Assembly (NCBI RefSeq): GCF_051175315.1
Contig: NZ_CP195100.1
Coordinates: forward strand, 6,448,001-6,512,000
Direction of reading: 5' to 3'
DNA: 64,000 bases
DNA from: Tundrisphaera sp051175315
GTDB taxonomy: Bacteria > Planctomycetota > Planctomycetia > Isosphaerales > Isosphaeraceae
This document shows positions 55,785 to 64,000 of the stretch, in pieces. Both the position numbers and the translations under genes were made by a program. Numbering within the stretch: the stretch's first letter is position 1; the number at the start of each line of letters is the position of its first letter. Under the pieces are notes generated by a model. That model had not been told where the DNA came from. It was given only the letters and a program-made list of their open reading frames with translations, and made no database searches.

Positions 55785-58700
55785 TCAATCCAGCCGGATG
55801 TGCGCCGCCTCCCGCTCCGGCTTGGAGGTCGGGCCGGCCGGCGGCAGGCCACCCTTGCCCACGCGGGTGAGGCGGGCCCCCATCCGGCGGGTGAAGCCGA
55901 CCCAGTTGTCCAGCAGGACGTAGAAGACCGGCGTGACGATCAGGGCCAGCACCAGCGACAGCATCTGCCCGCCGATGATGACCTTGGCCATGCTGGCCCG
56001 CGCCCCGGCCCCCGGCCCCTGCCCCAGCGCGATCGGCACCATGGCGGCCACCAGCATCGCGGTGGTCATCAGGATCGGCCGCAGCCGGGTGTGGTTGGCC
56101 TCGATGATCGCGTCGTGGCGGGGCACGCCCAGCGCCCGGAGCTGGTTGGTCGAGTCGACCTGCAGGATCCCGTTCTTCTTGACGATGCCGACCAGCATGA
56201 ACAGGCCGAACATCGCGTAGATGTCCATCGGCGACCGGAACAGGATCAGCGAGACCAGGCCGAACGGGATCGTGACCGGCAGGGCCATCATGATCGCCAC
56301 CGGCTGGGACCAGCTCTCGAACTGGGCCGCCAGGATCAGGTACATGAACAGGAACGAGAGGCCGAAGGCGATCAGGAAGTACTTGCCGGTCTCGCCCATC
56401 GTCTTGGCCTGGCCGGTGAAGGTATAGCGATACTCCTTGGGCAGGTCCATCTTCTCCAGGATCGCGGTGGTCCGCGCCACGGCCTCGCCGAGCTGGATGC
56501 CCTCGGGGTTGCCCAGGACGGTGACGATCCGCTCGCGGCCCTGGCGTTCGATCTCGGTCGGCCCGCGCGCCTCGTCCAGTTGGGCCAGGCTGGTCAGCTT
56601 GACCAGCCCGACGGTGGGCGAGGGGAGTGACAGGTTGGCCACGTTGCGGGCCGAGTCGCGGTCGGCGGGGCGAGCGCGGAGCCACACGTCGTACTGCTCG
56701 TCCCCCTCCTTGAACCGCGAGACGGGCCGGCCGCCGACCAGGATGCGGAGGCTATCGGCGATCGTCGCCACCGGGATGCCCAGGTCGCTGGCCGCCTCGC
56801 GGTCGATGGCGACCTGGACCTCGGGCTTGCGCAGCGAGAGCGTGGTATCGAGGTCGGCGAGGCCGCCGGCCTTGCGGAGTTCCTCGACGAGCCGGTCGGC
56901 GTACTCGGCCAGCCTGGGCAGCTCGGGGCCGGACAGGGCCACCTGGAAGGTCTGCGACCGGGCCCCGCCCTGGAAGGCGGACACGTCGTTGACGCTGGCC
57001 CGCAGCTCGGGGTAGTCCTCCAGGATCTTGCGGGCCTCGCGCTGGACCTCGAACTGGGTGTACGGCGTCTTGCGGTGCTCCAGGTCTTCGAGCCGGACGT
57101 AGATCGTGCCCCGGGTGACGTTCCCCTCCCCCTTCACCGACCGGCCGCCGGAGACCTCGCCCGTGGTCGTGTAGATGTGGGTCGCCCCCTTGAGCTTCCA
57201 GAGCTTGGCCTCCAGTTCCTTGAGCACGCCGTCGGTCCGCTCCAGGGTGTAGCCCTCCGGGGTGGTGACCACGACCTCGAACTCGCTCTGGTCGTCGCGG
57301 GGGATGAACCCCTTCTCGACCTTCATGAAGATCGGCCCGGTGCTGAAGATCACGGCGGCGGTCAGGATCACGACCAGGAACTTGAACCGGAGGGCGAAGC
57401 GGAGGATCCCGCCATACGCCCCGTCGGTCAGGCGATAGAAGAACCCGCCCTTGCTCTTGGCGTGGCCGACCTCCGACGGGTCGAGCTTGAGGAACCGGCT
57501 GCACAGCATCGGCGTGAGCGTGAAGGACACGAACAGGCTCATCACCACCGAGAAGGCGACGGTCAGGCCGAACGACGAGAAGAACCGGCCGACGATCCCG
57601 CCCATGAAGGCGATCGGCAGGAAGATCACGACCAGCGAGATGCTGGTGGCCAGCACCGCCAGCGCGATCTCGGAGGTGCCCACGCGGGACGCCTCCATCG
57701 CGTCCATCCCGTCCTCCTCCATGTGGCGGAAGATGTTCTCGTGGACCACCACCGCGTCGTCGATCACGATGCCGATCGCCAAAATCAGGGCGAGCATCGT
57801 GATGTTGTTGAGCGTGAAGCCCATCAGCTGCATGAACAGGAAGGTGGGCACGATCGACGTGGGGATCGCCAGGGTGGCGATCACGGTGGTCCGCCAGTCG
57901 CGGATGAACAGGAGGATGGTGGCCGACACCAGCACGGCCGCCAGCACGAGGTGGAATTTCACCTCCTCGATCGAGTTGCGGACGAACCGGGACTGGTCCT
58001 TGGTGGTCACGATCTTGATGTCGGGGGGCAGGGTCTCGCGGATCTCGGCCAGGCGGGCGGTGAGGTCGTCCACGACCTTGACGGTGTTGGTGCCCGACTG
58101 CTTCTGGATCACCAGGCTGACCGCCCCCTCGCCGTCGAGCCGGGCCTTGGTCCGTGGCTCCTCGAAGCTGTCGGCGGCGTGGCCCACGTCCTTGATCCGG
58201 ATCGGGTAGCCGCCCTTGTTGGCCACGATCAGGTCGTTGAACTGCTCGGCGGTGTGGAGCCGGCCCAAAGTCCGAAGGACCAGCTCGCGCGAGCCCTGGT
58301 CGATCCGGCCGCCGGGCTGCTCCAGGTTCTGCCGTTCCAGGGCGACGCGGACGTCGTCGATCGACAGCGAGTAGGCGGCGAGCTTGTCGGCATCCACGGT
58401 CACGTTGATGGCGCGGGTCCGGCCGCCGGCCAGGTTGATGGCGCCGACGCCGTTGACGGTCTCCAGCCGCTCCTTGATCCGCTTGCGGGCGATCTCGGTC
58501 ACCTCGCGCAGGTCGCGCCGGCCCGAGACGGCCAGGGTCATCACCGGCATGGCGCTGGTGTCGAACTTGTTGACGATCGGCGCCTCGGTCCCCTCGGGCA
58601 GGTTGGACAGGATCGTGTTGACCTTGTCCCGGACCTCCTGCGCCCCGACGTCGCCGTTCTTGGACAGGAGGAACTGGACGGTCACCACCGAGATCCCCTC

Positions 58701-58955
58701 GGTGGTCGTGGACCGCAGCTCGTCGATGCCGGACACCGTGTTGATGATGTCCTCGATCGGCTTGGTGACCGTGGTCTCCATCTCCTCGACGCTGGCCCCG
58801 TTGAGGACCGTGGTGACGGTGGCGACCGGGAAGTCGACGTTGGGGAACAGGTCGACGCCCAGGCCGCCGTAGGACACCAGGCCCAGCACGACGGGCAGGG
58901 AGACCAGCACCCAGGTGAACACCGGCCGTTTGATGCAGATGTCGGAGATGGTCAT
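55785..58955 (-). CDS. RND efflux transporter, HAE1/AcrB family
   Basis: 1056 aa, usual RND length. Twelve expected transmembrane helices: one at the N-terminus (VFTWVLVSLPVVLGLVSYGG), five around residues 335-500 and six near the end, with two large periplasmic loops between. The proton-relay helix-4 Asp residues are visible in GIVIDDAVVVHENIFRHMEEDG. Typical also GASVEEMETTVTKPIEDII. Pumps hydrophobic compounds together with the adaptor gene 62 bp upstream; no outer-membrane channel gene is in the window. Confidence 0.95.
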   Translation of the reverse strand: MTISDICIKRPVFTWVLVSLPVVLGLVSYGGLGVDLFPNVDFPVATVTTVLNGASVEEMETTVTKPIEDIINTVSGIDELRSTTTEGISVVTVQFLLSKNGDVGAQEVRDKVNTILSNLPEGTEAPIVNKFDTSAMPVMTLAVSGRRDLREVTEIARKRIKERLETVNGVGAINLAGGRTRAINVTVDADKLAAYSLSIDDVRVALERQNLEQPGGRIDQGSRELVLRTLGRLHTAEQFNDLIVANKGGYPIRIKDVGHAADSFEEPRTKARLDGEGAVSLVIQKQSGTNTVKVVDDLTARLAEIRETLPPDIKIVTTKDQSRFVRNSIEEVKFHLVLAAVLVSATILLFIRDWRTTVIATLAIPTSIVPTFLFMQLMGFTLNNITMLALILAIGIVIDDAVVVHENIFRHMEEDGMDAMEASRVGTSEIALAVLATSISLVVIFLPIAFMGGIVGRFFSSFGLTVAFSVVMSLFVSFTLTPMLCSRFLKLDPSEVGHAKSKGGFFYRLTDGAYGGILRFALRFKFLVVILTAAVIFSTGPIFMKVEKGFIPRDDQSEFEVVVTTPEGYTLERTDGVLKELEAKLWKLKGATHIYTTTGEVSGGRSVKGEGNVTRGTIYVRLEDLEHRKTPYTQFEVQREARKILEDYPELRASVNDVSAFQGGARSQTFQVALSGPELPRLAEYADRLVEELRKAGGLADLDTTLSLRKPEVQVAIDREAASDLGIPVATIADSLRILVGGRPVSRFKEGDEQYDVWLRARPADRDSARNVANLSLPSPTVGLVKLTSLAQLDEARGPTEIERQGRERIVTVLGNPEGIQLGEAVARTTAILEKMDLPKEYRYTFTGQAKTMGETGKYFLIAFGLSFLFMYLILAAQFESWSQPVAIMMALPVTIPFGLVSLILFRSPMDIYAMFGLFMLVGIVKKNGILQVDSTNQLRALGVPRHDAIIEANHTRLRPILMTTAMLVAAMVPIALGQGPGAGARASMAKVIIGGQMLSLVLALIVTPVFYVLLDNWVGFTRRMGARLTRVGKGGLPPAGPTSKPEREAAHIRLD

Positions 58956-59017
58956 GGACGGTCGGCCTCCGTGGCCAGGGCGTGCGAAGGGGTGGGGAAG
59001 AACGGGGCCATGACGTT

Positions 59018-60343
59018 TCAGCCGCCCGTGGCCGGGGGCGTTGGGTTCGTTCGGGGCGATCCCGGCCCGGCCGGGGTGGGCTCGGTGCCGCGGACCACCA
59101 CGGGGGTCCCCTCGGCCAGCCGGGCCTGGCCGGTCATGATCACGCGGGCCCCTTCGGGCAGGGCGGTCAGCACCTCGACCCAGCCCGGCCCTTCCTGGCC
59201 GGTCTCGACCTCCAGGGCGTGCGCCTCCCCCTTGGCGTCGGCGATGAACAGCTTGGTCACGCCGGCGAAGCGGATCACCGCGTCCAGGGGGACGATCGTG
59301 GCGCGGGCGTGGCTGTCGGTCACGATCCGGGCCTTGGCGAAGCCGCCGGCGCGGAGCAGGCCCGCGTCGTTGGGCACGGCGGCCTCGACCTGGAAGGTCC
59401 GGCTCGCGGACTCGACCGCCGGGCTGATCCGGGCCACCTTGCCCGGGAAGGACTTGCCCGGCTGCGAGGCGACCGAGATGGCCACCTCCTGGCCGGCCTT
59501 GACCTCGGCGACGTACCGCTCGGGGACGTTGACCCAGAGCCGCAGGGGATTCTCGATGACCAGGTCCATCACCGGGTCCCCTTCGCGGATCATCTCCCCC
59601 TCGGAGATCGACCGCCGCGCCACGGCGTAGACCGACGGGGTGTCCAGGCCGAACGGGGGCTTCGAGGGCCTCGGGGCGCGGATCTCCATGTCGTCCCGGG
59701 CCTGGCGGACCTTGTCGATGCCCGCCTTCGACGACATGGCGGCGACCAGGATCGACCGCGCCGTCAGGATCGCGTTGGACAGGACCGCGTCGGCGTTCTT
59801 GAGGTCGTTCTCGGCGTTCTGCAGGTCCTGGACGGTGCCCGCCCGCTTCTCCACCAGGTTCTTCTCGCGGGCGAGGTTCTGGCGGGCTCGCTCGACGCCC
59901 ACCTGGGCCTGGATCACCGAGGGCAGCTTGGTGACGTCGAAGGTCGAGACGGTCGGGACCTTGTCGGGGATCTTCTCCAGGATCACCCCGACCTTGGCCA
60001 GGTCCGCCATCAGCTGCTTCTCGGCCTGGTCGACCGCGAGGTCGGCGTCGATCGTCTCCAGGTCGACCAGCGGCTCGTCGGGCTTCACCTGGTCGCCGAC
60101 ATCATGGCGGACCCGGACGACCCGCCCCCCCTTCTTGGCGCCGACGGTCACCTCCTCCCAGCCCTTCAGGGTCCCCACCACGTCGATGGACCGTTCCACC
60201 GTCCGGGTCTCGGGCGTGGCGATCGTGACGTGGACCGGCTTCGGGGCCGTCTCGACCTCGACCGGCGCCTCGTGGTGCCCGCAGCCGGCCAGGGATGCGG
60301 CGACCAGGATTCCGAGCCCGATGGGGCGCATCCGTCGGTTCAT
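59018..60343 (-). CDS. RND periplasmic adaptor (membrane fusion protein), lipid-anchored
   Basis: 441 aa. Signal peptide with lipobox LAGC, lipidated Cys21. Barrel-sandwich and coiled-coil hairpin with helices around VDQAEKQLMADLAKVGVILE and VGVERARQNLAREKNLVEKR; lipoyl-like halves GWEEVTVGAKKGGRVVRV and ISEGEMIREGDPV; beta-barrel GKVARISPAVESASRTFQVE. Start ATG 60343 overlaps the Uma2 stop by 4 bp; the RND pump follows after 62 bp. The C-terminal tail SPRTNPTPPATGG contains a copy of the TGGGTTCGTT repeat (minus strand). Confidence 0.94.
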   Translation of the reverse strand: MNRRMRPIGLGILVAASLAGCGHHEAPVEVETAPKPVHVTIATPETRTVERSIDVVGTLKGWEEVTVGAKKGGRVVRVRHDVGDQVKPDEPLVDLETIDADLAVDQAEKQLMADLAKVGVILEKIPDKVPTVSTFDVTKLPSVIQAQVGVERARQNLAREKNLVEKRAGTVQDLQNAENDLKNADAVLSNAILTARSILVAAMSSKAGIDKVRQARDDMEIRAPRPSKPPFGLDTPSVYAVARRSISEGEMIREGDPVMDLVIENPLRLWVNVPERYVAEVKAGQEVAISVASQPGKSFPGKVARISPAVESASRTFQVEAAVPNDAGLLRAGGFAKARIVTDSHARATIVPLDAVIRFAGVTKLFIADAKGEAHALEVETGQEGPGWVEVLTALPEGARVIMTGQARLAEGTPVVVRGTEPTPAGPGSPRTNPTPPATGG

Positions 60344-61002
60344 CTTTCTTCCTCCAGGGAGTCGCGGAGGATCTCCGCCACGGGGATCGGGGGAAACTCG
60401 CGTTCCGGCTGCCCGCCCCCCGGGGCGAGCCGGAGCGGGACCTCGGCGTCCATCGCATAAAAGACCGGCGGGGCATAGGCCCCGACATCGCCGACCGTTT
60501 TCGGGTCGCGATACACTTCCACCCGCCGAGCATTGATGTGGACAATCCAGTACTGGGGCACGCCGCCCCGGGCGTACTCGGGCAGCATCACCCGCGAATC
60601 GTCGGGATACGAAGTATTGGCAATCTCGACGACGAGGGCCGCGTCCGCCGCCGTGGGACGCCTTCCCTTGTAGGTCGATCGCGAGCCGGGGAGGACCACG
60701 ATGTCGGGGTTGGGCAAATATCCTTCGCGTAGCCAGAGCGGATTATTTGCGCGAACGATCCAGGCATTCAAATCAAGCCGCATGTACAACGCCTGAATCA
60801 AGGCATTGTATGCATTGACGTGGGGCTCGTATTCGCTCATGGCCTCGCAAATCTCCCCATCCCAGAGGAACTCCGGGCCACCCTCGCGCATCACCCCACG
60901 CGCGATCATTTCTTCGAACTCCGCGACCGTCCACCGCCGACGCGGGAAGGCCGAGCCGGCCACGGCCGGCGCCGGATGGGTCTCGATCGTCGCCGTGCTC
61001 AT
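60340..61002 (-). CDS. Uma2 family (DUF820) PD-(D/E)XK nuclease-like protein
   Basis: 220 aa. Restriction-endonuclease-like fold: WTVAEFEEMIARG, YLPNPDIVVLPGS with the Asp of the active site, then ALVVEIANTSYPDDSRVMLP with Glu in place of the usual E-x-K strand and AEYARGGVPQYWIVHINARRVE. Uma2 proteins are abundant in cyanobacteria and planctomycetes, with no agreed function. Start ATG 61002 follows GAGGGAGCGATC and overlaps the TetR stop by 4 bp; its own stop overlaps the adaptor start by 4 bp. Confidence 0.9.
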   Translation of the reverse strand: MSTATIETHPAPAVAGSAFPRRRWTVAEFEEMIARGVMREGGPEFLWDGEICEAMSEYEPHVNAYNALIQALYMRLDLNAWIVRANNPLWLREGYLPNPDIVVLPGSRSTYKGRRPTAADAALVVEIANTSYPDDSRVMLPEYARGGVPQYWIVHINARRVEVYRDPKTVGDVGAYAPPVFYAMDAEVPLRLAPGGGQPEREFPPIPVAEILRDSLEEER

Positions 61003-61658
61003 GATCGCTCCCTCGTTTCGAGGTGACCGTTCAGGGTCCCGGGGCGGGCGAAGCCTTGCAGGAGGTCGCGGGTCAGGTCGTCGGCCAGCCCCGGCTCCAA
61101 GGGCTTGCCGTAGCGGAGGAATTCGAGGATCGAGACGAAGATCAGGCCGCGGAACATCCGGCCCAGCCCCTCGATCCGACCCGGATCGACCAGCCCGAGT
61201 TCGGCCAGGCGGGCGAAGCAATCCCCCATCACCTGCTTCATCTCGTGCTTGGAATCGCACATCGATTCGGCCAGGTCGACATTCTGCGGCGAGGAGAAGA
61301 TGGAGAAGAAGAATCGGGCCCAGTCCGGCTCGTCGCGGCAGAACTGGAGGTGCCGTTCCAGGACGTCGCGGAGCAGGCGGGTCGGGTTCGTTTCGCGGGC
61401 GAGCAAGGCCCGGACGTCGGCCACCAGCTCGACGTGGGGGCGGCGGAGCAGCTCCTCGGCCAGCCCTTGCTTGCTGCCGAAGTAGTAGTAAAGCGTCGGC
61501 TTGGTGATCCCGGCCGCCTCGACGATCTCGCGCACTGAGGTCGCGTCGTACCCGTGGGCGGCGAACAATCGCGCGGCGACCTTGAGGATCTGCCCGGCCG
61601 CGTCGCCCGACGCCCGCACGGGCCCCTCCGCCTCGCCCATCCTGGCATCCTTCACCAT
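60999..61658 (-). CDS. TetR/AcrR-family repressor
   Basis: 219 aa. N-terminal helix-turn-helix ILKVAARLFAAHGYDATSVR, AGITKPTLYYYFGSKQGLAEEL; the C-terminal ligand domain (residues 70-200) is typical of AcrR-type. Start ATG 61658 has GGAGG 7 bases upstream. It is the first gene of the TetR-Uma2-adaptor-pump operon and sits just downstream of the palindromic operator at 61672-61689, so it likely represses itself and the pump until a toxic ligand binds. Confidence 0.94.
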   Translation of the reverse strand: MVKDARMGEAEGPVRASGDAAGQILKVAARLFAAHGYDATSVREIVEAAGITKPTLYYYFGSKQGLAEELLRRPHVELVADVRALLARETNPTRLLRDVLERHLQFCRDEPDWARFFFSIFSSPQNVDLAESMCDSKHEMKQVMGDCFARLAELGLVDPGRIEGLGRMFRGLIFVSILEFLRYGKPLEPGLADDLTRDLLQGFARPGTLNGHLETRERS

Positions 61659-61671
61659 GACCCGCCCTCCT

Positions 61672-61689
61672 ATACCGACCGGTAGGTAT
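61672..61689. promoter_or_regulatory. Palindromic operator, probably TetR/AcrR site
   Basis: ATACCGACCGGTAGGTAT is an 18-bp palindrome with one mismatched pair, of the TACCnACCGGTnGGTA type typical for AcrR-like repressors. It lies 13 bp upstream of the repressor ATG. The ECF sigma gene diverges from here, so the site could affect both. Confidence 0.8.
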
Positions 61690-61878
61690 TATTGTCCCAG
61701 GCCGGAATCGATCAAGGCGGATTTCCGTTTCAACGGGAGAATCTCGCCGCTGGAGACGATCCGGGCCGTCGCTCGGCAGGTGCTTGCGGAATCGATCCGG
61801 GTTGGATTAGGCTGTCCCCTGTGTTGGAGACACGGCCGGTCGCGTGCCGATCGCGCGACCCGGGATGGAGGCCGGGCC

Positions 61879-62481
61879 ATGGTGGTGGGCGATCAGACCA
61901 GGGATGATGTGGCGGGCGGGGAGATCCGGTCCTACCTGGCCCGGATCCAGGCGGGGGACCAGCAGGCCGCCGGCGAGCTCCTGTCGCGATACGAGGCCGA
62001 GGTCCGCCTGGTGGTCCGCCGCCAGCTGCCGCGGATGCTCCGCAGCCGGTTCGACTCGGTGGACTTCCTCCAGAGCGTCTGGGGCAGCTTCTTCCACCGG
62101 GTCCGCACGGTCCCCACCGAGTTCGAAGATGGCCGGCACCTTGTCGCGTTCCTGGCCCGGGCCGCGAAGAACAAGGTGATCGACGAGTTCCGCAAGGCCG
62201 GCAGCCAGAAGCAGGACATGCGCCGGGAAGAGCCGATCTGGTCGGAAGGGGACAAGCCCCGCGACCTGGCCGGCCACGCGGAGACCGCCAGCCAGGTGGC
62301 CGAGGCCCGCGAGGCGTTCGACCACCTCCGCAACCTGGTCCCCGAGGACCGGCGGGCGATCCTGGAGCTGAAGGCCGAGGGGCTGTCGAGCAAGGAGATC
62401 GGCGACCGGCTCGGGATCAGCGAGCGGACCGTCCAGCGCGTGCTGGAAGAGCTGCGCCGTCGGGTCTTCACCGAGGAATAA
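61879..62481 (+). CDS. ECF-type RNA polymerase sigma factor
   Basis: 200 aa. Sigma region 2 (LLSRYEAEVRLVVRRQLPRM, VDFLQSVWGSFF), region 4 (LEDRRAILELKAEGLSSKEI, LGISERTVQRVLEEL). No C-terminal extension. The start ATG 61879 follows GGAGG 9 bases upstream. Six bp after its stop begins a serine/threonine kinase gene; in planctomycetes many ECF sigma factors lie beside Hanks kinases and are thought to be controlled by phosphorylation rather than by an anti-sigma factor. Confidence 0.94.
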   Translation: MVVGDQTRDDVAGGEIRSYLARIQAGDQQAAGELLSRYEAEVRLVVRRQLPRMLRSRFDSVDFLQSVWGSFFHRVRTVPTEFEDGRHLVAFLARAAKNKVIDEFRKAGSQKQDMRREEPIWSEGDKPRDLAGHAETASQVAEAREAFDHLRNLVPEDRRAILELKAEGLSSKEIGDRLGISERTVQRVLEELRRRVFTEE

Positions 62482-62487
62482 TCGACG

Positions 62488-64000
62488 ATGGGCCCGACCG
62501 CCCCACCGCGGACCTGGGACGAGTCGTCGTCCCCGGCCGCGACCCGCCTGGCTCGCCGCTACGAGGCCGCCTGGCAAGCCTCCTCGCGCGCCGACCGACC
62601 CGACCCGGCCGCCTTCCTGGCCGACGAGCCCGACGCCACCGCCGCCGCACACCTGGCGGTGCTCCGCGCCGACCTCAACCTCCGCTGGGAGGCCGACGGC
62701 CCGCTCCGCGTGGAGCACTACCGCGATCGCGATCCCGGGCTCGACGCGGAGACCCTGGTCGCGCTGATCTACGAGGAATTCTGCCTCCGCGAGGACGACG
62801 GCGACGCCCCGGTCCCCGCCGAGTACGAGGAACGGTTCCCCGATCTCGTCGACCGCCTCCGGCGGGTCTTCGACATCCACGACCTCGTCGGCAACGCCAC
62901 GTCGATGACGGCGCTCCAGCCGAGCGGCCCGCCCGCCGTCCCGTTCCCCGAGGCCGGTCAAACGATCGCAGGCTTCCATCTGGTCGAGGAGCTGGGCCGG
63001 GGCGCCTTCGCCCGGGTCTTCCTGGCCCGGGAGCGCCAGCTCGCCGATCGCCCGGTGGCCCTGAAGGTCGCGCGGAAGGGGTCGCGCGAGCCGCAGACCC
63101 TGGCCCGGCTCCAGCACACCCACATCGTCCCGGTCCACTCCTATCGCGACGACCCGGCGACCGGCCTGCACCTGCTGTGCATGCCCTACTTCGGCCGGGT
63201 CACGCTGGAGCAACTGCTCGACGACCCGGCCTCCCGGATCGCCCCGACCGGCGCCGCCCTGCTGGCGACCCTGGATCGGCTCGAACCGGGCGACGCCACC
63301 GCCGAGGAGTCGGCGGCGCGGGCGGCGCTGTCGACCCTGCCCTACGCCCGGGCCGTCGCCTGGTGGGGGGCCCGCCTGGCCGAGGCGCTGGCCCATGCCC
63401 ACGATCGGGGGGTGCTGCACCGGGACATCAAGCCGTCCAACGTGCTGGTCACCGGCGACGGCCTGCCGATGCTCCTGGACTTCAACCTGGCCGGCGAGAC
63501 CTGGGCCGACCACGCCGCGAAGGGGGCCGAGACGCTGGGCGGGACGGTGGCCTACATGGCCCCCGAGCACCTGGACGCCCTGGCCGAGAACGACCCGGGC
63601 GGCATCGATCGCCGGTCCGACCTCTATTCGCTGGGCGTCCTCCTGTATGAGGCCGTGGCGGGGTCGCGCCCGTTCCCGCCCCCGGCCAACGGGCCGTCGG
63701 TGCCCGACACCCTGCACCGGGCGGCCGAGGCGCGGCGGGGACCCGCGCCCCGTCTCCGCGAGGAGCATCCCGAGGTGCCCGCCAGCCTGGAGCGGGTGAT
63801 CCGCCGCTGCCTGGCCCCCGACCCGGCGCAACGCCACCGGACGGCCGGCGAACTGGCGGCGGACCTCCAGGCGGTCGCCGACGACGCCCCCCTGCCCTGG
63901 ACCCGCGAGCCCCTGGCCGTCCGGATGGGCCGGAGGGCGTGGCGGGCCCGGAAGCGCCTGGCCCTGGCCGTGCCCCTGGTCCTGGCCCTGGTCGCCCTGG
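62488..64000 (+). CDS. Hanks-type serine/threonine protein kinase (C-terminus off the window)
   Basis: 504 residues seen, no stop before 64000. A ~150-residue N-terminal extension is followed by the kinase domain: LGRGAFARVFLAR glycine loop, VALKVARKG with the ATP Lys, GVLHRDIKPSNVLVT catalytic loop, MLLDFNLAGETW and YMAPEHLDALAEN. The magnesium-binding DFG is DFN. A basic segment RRAWRARKRLALAVPLVLAL near the right end starts a transmembrane helix, so it is a receptor-like kinase with an outer domain beyond the window. Paired with the ECF sigma factor 6 bp upstream. Confidence 0.94.
   Translation, partial: MGPTAPPRTWDESSSPAATRLARRYEAAWQASSRADRPDPAAFLADEPDATAAAHLAVLRADLNLRWEADGPLRVEHYRDRDPGLDAETLVALIYEEFCLREDDGDAPVPAEYEERFPDLVDRLRRVFDIHDLVGNATSMTALQPSGPPAVPFPEAGQTIAGFHLVEELGRGAFARVFLARERQLADRPVALKVARKGSREPQTLARLQHTHIVPVHSYRDDPATGLHLLCMPYFGRVTLEQLLDDPASRIAPTGAALLATLDRLEPGDATAEESAARAALSTLPYARAVAWWGARLAEALAHAHDRGVLHRDIKPSNVLVTGDGLPMLLDFNLAGETWADHAAKGAETLGGTVAYMAPEHLDALAENDPGGIDRRSDLYSLGVLLYEAVAGSRPFPPPANGPSVPDTLHRAAEARRGPAPRLREEHPEVPASLERVIRRCLAPDPAQRHRTAGELAADLQAVADDAPLPWTREPLAVRMGRRAWRARKRLALAVPLVLALVAL

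Noticed and set aside
57075..59630. 851-codon plus-strand frame opposite the RND pump
   Set aside because: Low-complexity Arg/His/Asp composition mirroring the real frame on the other strand.
61381..61396. Another copy of the 17-nt repeat inside tetR
   Set aside because: GTCGGGTTCGTTTCGCG shares only GGGTTCGTT; within coding sequence with ordinary codons, so may be chance.

Overview
GC-rich (roughly 70% by eye) bacterial chromosome segment. It is almost certainly from a planctomycete, most likely an Isosphaeraceae-like member. The signs are a DUF1559 pseudopilin beginning GFTLIELLVVIAIIAVLIAL, an ECF sigma factor followed directly by a serine/threonine kinase, short membrane proteins beginning with an RRLTIRRMMGL-type motif, and a 10-mer TGGGTTCGTT repeated in and between genes. 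Because of the GC bias most long open frames are antisense shadows; I kept one coherent frame per locus.

Layout. 1-8.6 kb is a sensory block: a partial multi-PAS/GAF sensor with an ethylene-receptor-type membrane domain (minus), diverging from a two-domain KaiC-like ATPase and a large PAS hybrid histidine kinase (plus). 8.65-11.83 kb is a decayed integrated segment (transposase scrap, DUF1398 gene, frameshifted repeat-rich surface protein, integrase with an in-frame stop) ending inside a tRNA-Lys gene. 12.1-18.7 kb holds mnmE, a DUF1559 pseudopilin and dnaE. 18.9-23.6 kb holds an antitoxin-like gene, a lipoprotein, a di-haem cytochrome c, and a dnaJ - MerR/CbpM-like - membrane protein - rnpA - yidD run. 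23.7-30.1 kb is accessory DNA: a periodic 17-nt repeat array, a pentapeptide-repeat protein, three unknown genes, palindromic repeats, and a two-gene low-GC unit (DUF4238 protein plus a 591-aa protein with a nuclease-like motif and a translation-factor-like barrel). 30.3-40.8 kb is mostly housekeeping or metabolic: an Mrp-type ATPase lacking the usual CxxC, an amidohydrolase, an AlkA-type glycosylase, acetolactate synthase, an SDR, a tandem GNAT and a Rieske protein. 40.9-50.4 kb combines a CrtI-type oxidoreductase with a surface-glycan cluster (four glycosyltransferases, Gfo/Idh/MocA, DUF362, and a SUKH gene inserted). 50.6-55.7 kb is hemL-hemB-pyrG and a PP2C phosphatase. 55.8-61.7 kb is a TetR - Uma2 - membrane fusion protein - RND pump operon behind a palindromic operator. 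61.9 kb to the end is the ECF sigma factor and a truncated Ser/Thr kinase.

How parts work together: pyrG-hemB-hemL are tightly spaced (28-32 bp) and probably co-transcribed, with hemB/hemL making tetrapyrrole precursors. The TetR to RND genes are chained, three junctions by 4-bp stop/start overlaps or short gaps, and probably self-regulated. The glycan cluster probably decorates the cell surface. The most novel-looking items are the ethylene-receptor-like sensor beside a KaiC/hybrid-kinase pair, the low-GC DUF4238/nuclease-barrel pair, and the ~46-nt-period repeat array.
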